Assembly (NCBI RefSeq): GCF_024124825.1
Contig: NZ_JAMXSS010000002.1
Span: 310,001 to 374,000, forward strand
Source of the DNA: Arthrobacter sp. H16F315
GTDB lineage: Bacteria; Actinomycetota; Actinomycetes; Actinomycetales; Micrococcaceae
Length of the DNA: 64,000 nucleotides
Direction: 5' to 3'
The translations under genes were made by a program, and so were the position numbers. Shown here piece by piece: positions 61,415 to 64,000 of the stretch; the stretch's first letter is position 1; each line of letters opens with the position of its first letter. The notes beneath the pieces were generated by a model, which had not been told where the DNA came from, ran no database searches, and saw only the letters and a program-made list of their open reading frames with translations.

Positions 61415-62916
61415 GTGGGGACCCGCCCGCTGACGCCACGACCCCCCGCGGTCCCGGCAGCACGCCGTCGGACGGCTGGAGCCCCCGGCTGGCCTTGCTC
61501 GTCGCCGCGACGTTTTTTATGGAGTTCCTGGACGGCACCGTCCTGACCACGGCGATCCCCAGTATCGCGGCGGACTTCTCGGTGCCGTCCGCTGACGTCA
61601 ACATCACTATGACCGCCTATCTGATGACCGTGGCGATGGGGATTCCGCTCAGTGCCTGGCTGGCCGAGCGCGTCGGCGCGCGCCGTGTTTTCTGCCTGGC
61701 CATCGCGACGTTCACGGTGGCCTCCCTCCTGTGCGCACTGAGCCAGGACCTGACGATGCTGACCCTGAGCCGGGTGTTGCAGGGCGCGGGCGGCGCGATG
61801 ATGGTCCCGGTGGGCACCCTCCTGGTGCTCCGCGGCTCAGCAAAAAAGGATCTGCTTCGCGCCACGGCCTACCTGGTGTGGCCGGGATTGCTGGCACCTG
61901 TCCTGGCCCCGCTCGTCGGAGGCGCACTCACAACGTTCCTGTCATGGCACTGGATATTTCTGGTCAACCTCCCGCTGGGCCTCGCGGCACTCCTCACGGC
62001 GCTGCGGCTGGTTCCGGCCGTCCCGGGCGACCGTAGCCGACGCCTGGACTGGGTGGGACTGGCGCTTACGACCCTGGGCGTGGGGACCGTCGTGGTGGGT
62101 CTGGAGCTGGCGGGCGGCCGCGGTGCCGGCGCTCCGGCGGCCCTCACCTGCACCGCTGGGGCGCTGTTGCTCGGTGCTGCCGTCTGGTGGCTGCGGCGGG
62201 CCCGGTACCCCTTGTTCGATTTGGTCGTCTTTTCCGCCCGTACATTCCGCGCCACGGCGACCGGCGGTTTTATCTACCGCCTGACGATCAGTGCCGTGCC
62301 CTTCCTCTTGCCGCTGATGTTCCAAAACGGCTTCGGTTGGGATCCGCTGCACGCCGGGGTGCTCGTCGCTGCGGTATTCGTGGGCAATATCGGGATCAAA
62401 CCGGCAACGACCCCGCTGATCCGGCACTTCGGTTTCAAAGCGGTGCTGGTGTTCGCAGCCCTGGCCTCGGCGGCCACCTTTACGCCGTGCGCCCTCCTCG
62501 ACGCCGGCACCCCGGAGCCGCTGATTTTCGCGCTGCTCGCGGCCAGCGGAGCCTTCCGATCCATCGGTTTCTCGGCTTACGCCTCGGTGCAGTACGCCGA
62601 CGTCCTTCCGGCCCAGATGCCATCCGCCAACGCCGTGTCCGCGACCCTCGTGCAGCTCGCTGCGGCGGCCGGGATAGCGATCGGGGCACTGCTGATCCGC
62701 ACCTTCGGAGCCGGCGGCCCCCTGCCGGGCGGGGCTGGTGCGGCAGCCGCCGCCGGCGATCCGGTGGCAGCCTACCGTGCAGCGTTTTTTGCAATTGCTG
62801 CGCTGATGCTCCTGAGCGCACTGGACAGCCTGACGCTGCCCCGCCATGCCGGAGCGGAAGTCAGCCGGCCTGGCCAAGCACCAGCGGAAGTACCGCCCCG
62901 GCGCCCGCGAGCCTAA
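61411..62916 (+). CDS. DHA2-type MFS multidrug exporter
   Basis: 501-residue drug:H+ antiporter-like transporter with about 14 hydrophobic segments. Early signature FFMEFLDGTVLTTAIPSIAA, then SAWLAERVGARRVF (motif A), LQGAGGAMMVPVGTLLVL (motif C region) and SWHWIFLVNLPLGLAALL, as in EmrB/QacA families. ATG 61411 overlaps the desaturase-like stop (ATGA), so the two are co-translated and may handle a common compound. Its 3' end overlaps the convergent recQ by 56 bases. Confidence 0.93.
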   Translation: MSGDPPADATTPRGPGSTPSDGWSPRLALLVAATFFMEFLDGTVLTTAIPSIAADFSVPSADVNITMTAYLMTVAMGIPLSAWLAERVGARRVFCLAIATFTVASLLCALSQDLTMLTLSRVLQGAGGAMMVPVGTLLVLRGSAKKDLLRATAYLVWPGLLAPVLAPLVGGALTTFLSWHWIFLVNLPLGLAALLTALRLVPAVPGDRSRRLDWVGLALTTLGVGTVVVGLELAGGRGAGAPAALTCTAGALLLGAAVWWLRRARYPLFDLVVFSARTFRATATGGFIYRLTISAVPFLLPLMFQNGFGWDPLHAGVLVAAVFVGNIGIKPATTPLIRHFGFKAVLVFAALASAATFTPCALLDAGTPEPLIFALLAASGAFRSIGFSAYASVQYADVLPAQMPSANAVSATLVQLAAAAGIAIGALLIRTFGAGGPLPGGAGAAAAAGDPVAAYRAAFFAIAALMLLSALDSLTLPRHAGAEVSRPGQAPAEVPPRRPRA

Positions 62917-64000
62917 GGGCCCTGCCTGCGACGGTCAGGCTCCAGCGGCTGTCAACCAGATCGTCAATCAGCATCACACTCTGGCCCTGGATCCCGGCAA
63001 GGGCCGCCTCCAGTTCAGGGCCCACCACAAGCCGGTCCCAGACCCCCGCAAGCCGGTAGGCGCTGTTGCCTCCACGGCCGCCGGTCGGTCCGCCGTGCCC
63101 CAGTTGCAGCTGGCCCAGATAGGGGAGCCGGCCGATCTCCGAGATGCCGCGGGCCAGCGAGTCGACCAGCGCGGGCTTGCTGCGGGACGGGATACTGATG
63201 ATCGCGGCGGGCCGGCCGGCACCACTCCAGCCGGGCGTGCGGGAGTCACCGGCACCCCATTCACGCAGCACCTGAACGCATGCCTGAAGCATGCCGGAGT
63301 CCACCGTGCGGTCGGGGGCTCCGGCGGCGAACGCTTCGCGCAGGGCGCCGCCCCAGCCCAGGTCCGTAAGCCTGGCCAGCGCCCGGCCGCTGGCGACGCT
63401 TTCTTCGGGTTTTATTTTGCCCTTCACCGGCACGCCCAGCCGGTCCATGCCGCTGGGCCATTGCAGCCGGGGTTCCAGCGGTACACCGGCGCGGCTCAGC
63501 GTCTGGCCCGCTGCTTCGGTGGCCGCGGCGGCAATGTCTGCGGGGAACCACTGACCGGCGCAGTTATCGCAGCGGCCGCAGGGGCGGGCTGTCTCGTCGT
63601 CGAGGACCGACGTGATGTATTCCATCCGGCAACCGGCGGTGTCCTGGTAGATCACCATCGAGTCCTGTTCGTCCACCCGGGCTTCCGCGATCCGGCCGTA
63701 ACGCTCGGCATCGTAGGTCCACGGCCGTCCGGTGGCCCGCCAGCCGCCGCCCACACGCTCCACCGCACCGTCAACTGCCAGCACCTTCAACAGCAGCTCC
63801 AAAGGGGTCCGGCGCAGGTCCACCCGCGCCTCCAGCGCCACCGTTGACACAGCCGCCCCGGCTTCGGCAAGAGCGGCCAGTACGGCGCCGGCCTTCTCCT
63901 CCGAGGGCATGGATGCGGTGGCGAAATACTGCCAGATATCGCGGTCCTCGGAACCGGGGAGCAACAGCACGTCGGCGTTCGCGGCCCCACGGCCCGCACG
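62861..64000 (-). CDS. recQ: RecQ-type DNA helicase with C-terminal phosphoribosyltransferase-like domain, 5' end outside window
   Basis: C-terminal 380 residues of a superfamily 2 helicase; the start and ATPase core lie beyond 64000. The remaining part of motif VI (RAGRGAANADVLLLPGSED) is followed by the zinc-binding region with cysteines in CRMEYI and ARPCGRCDNCAGQWF and a winged-helix-like stretch. The last ~120 residues carry AIISIPSRSKPALVDSLARG and the PRPP-loop-like VMLIDDLVDSRWSLTVAGRA, an added phosphoribosyltransferase-like domain in some actinobacterial RecQ proteins. Convergent overlap of 56 bases with the DHA2 gene. Confidence 0.9.
   Translation of the reverse strand, partial: RAGRGAANADVLLLPGSEDRDIWQYFATASMPSEEKAGAVLAALAEAGAAVSTVALEARVDLRRTPLELLLKVLAVDGAVERVGGGWRATGRPWTYDAERYGRIAEARVDEQDSMVIYQDTAGCRMEYITSVLDDETARPCGRCDNCAGQWFPADIAAAATEAAGQTLSRAGVPLEPRLQWPSGMDRLGVPVKGKIKPEESVASGRALARLTDLGWGGALREAFAAGAPDRTVDSGMLQACVQVLREWGAGDSRTPGWSGAGRPAAIISIPSRSKPALVDSLARGISEIGRLPYLGQLQLGHGGPTGGRGGNSAYRLAGVWDRLVVGPELEAALAGIQGQSVMLIDDLVDSRWSLTVAGRALRLAGAGAVLPLVLGQAG

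Overview
The window is chromosomal DNA of a high-GC actinobacterium. The best match is the family Micrococcaceae, close to Arthrobacter or Pseudarthrobacter. The basis is strongly GC-ending codon use, a complete rRNA operon, a GlgE-type alpha-glucan pathway, CarD, the proteasome activator Bpa and a SenX3/RegX3-PhoU module with a GTTCACC-type PHO box. I see no prophage, transposase, integrase or CRISPR, so this is ordinary chromosome rather than a mobile island.

Layout. Positions 1-1.5 kb hold the end of a LacI-type regulator and an SRPBCC protein. 1.6-7.5 kb is an rRNA operon on the minus strand (16S-23S-5S, no spacer tRNA) with its promoter, leader and terminator. 7.6-21 kb is storage-glucan and trehalose metabolism: a minus-strand operon glgE-treS-mak::glgB, divergent glgP, then glgX, with a secreted barnase-like RNase and its barstar inhibitor in between. 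21-27 kb has a nitrilase-family amidohydrolase and the housekeeping run carD, ispD, ispF, a lipoprotein, cysS and rlmB. 27.4-31.8 kb has a lipoprotein, the phosphate-sensing regX3/senX3 pair, divergent phoU and gpmA. 31.9-37.9 kb has a methyltransferase, a PLP sulfur enzyme, tmk-holB and a secreted peptidase. 38-44 kb has tRNA-Thr, an MFS exporter, several unknown proteins, an aldo/keto reductase and bpa. 44-48.5 kb has cstA-ybdD, a PadR regulator and a quinone oxidoreductase. 48.7-64 kb has two tRNA-Ser genes, a VOC protein, a very large secreted nuclease/5'-nucleotidase, an FAD protein, a prolyl oligopeptidase, a phytoene-desaturase-like protein, a DHA2 exporter and the C-terminal part of a RecQ helicase.

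How the genes work together. TreS converts trehalose to maltose, Mak phosphorylates maltose, GlgE extends alpha-glucan with maltose-1-phosphate and GlgB adds branches; GlgP and GlgX degrade the polymer. SenX3/RegX3/PhoU senses phosphate, and the secreted nuclease/5'-nucleotidase could supply phosphate from DNA.

Two cautions and leads. First, eight otherwise normal genes are broken by nine single-base indels, all in mononucleotide runs. That points to sequencing error rather than gene decay, so I annotate them as whole genes and mark where the frame breaks. Second, the most unusual structure is a pair of intergenic repeat arrays at convergent gene ends (21943-22131 and 54867-55012). Their units are spaced about 32 nt apart and reverse orientation in the middle.
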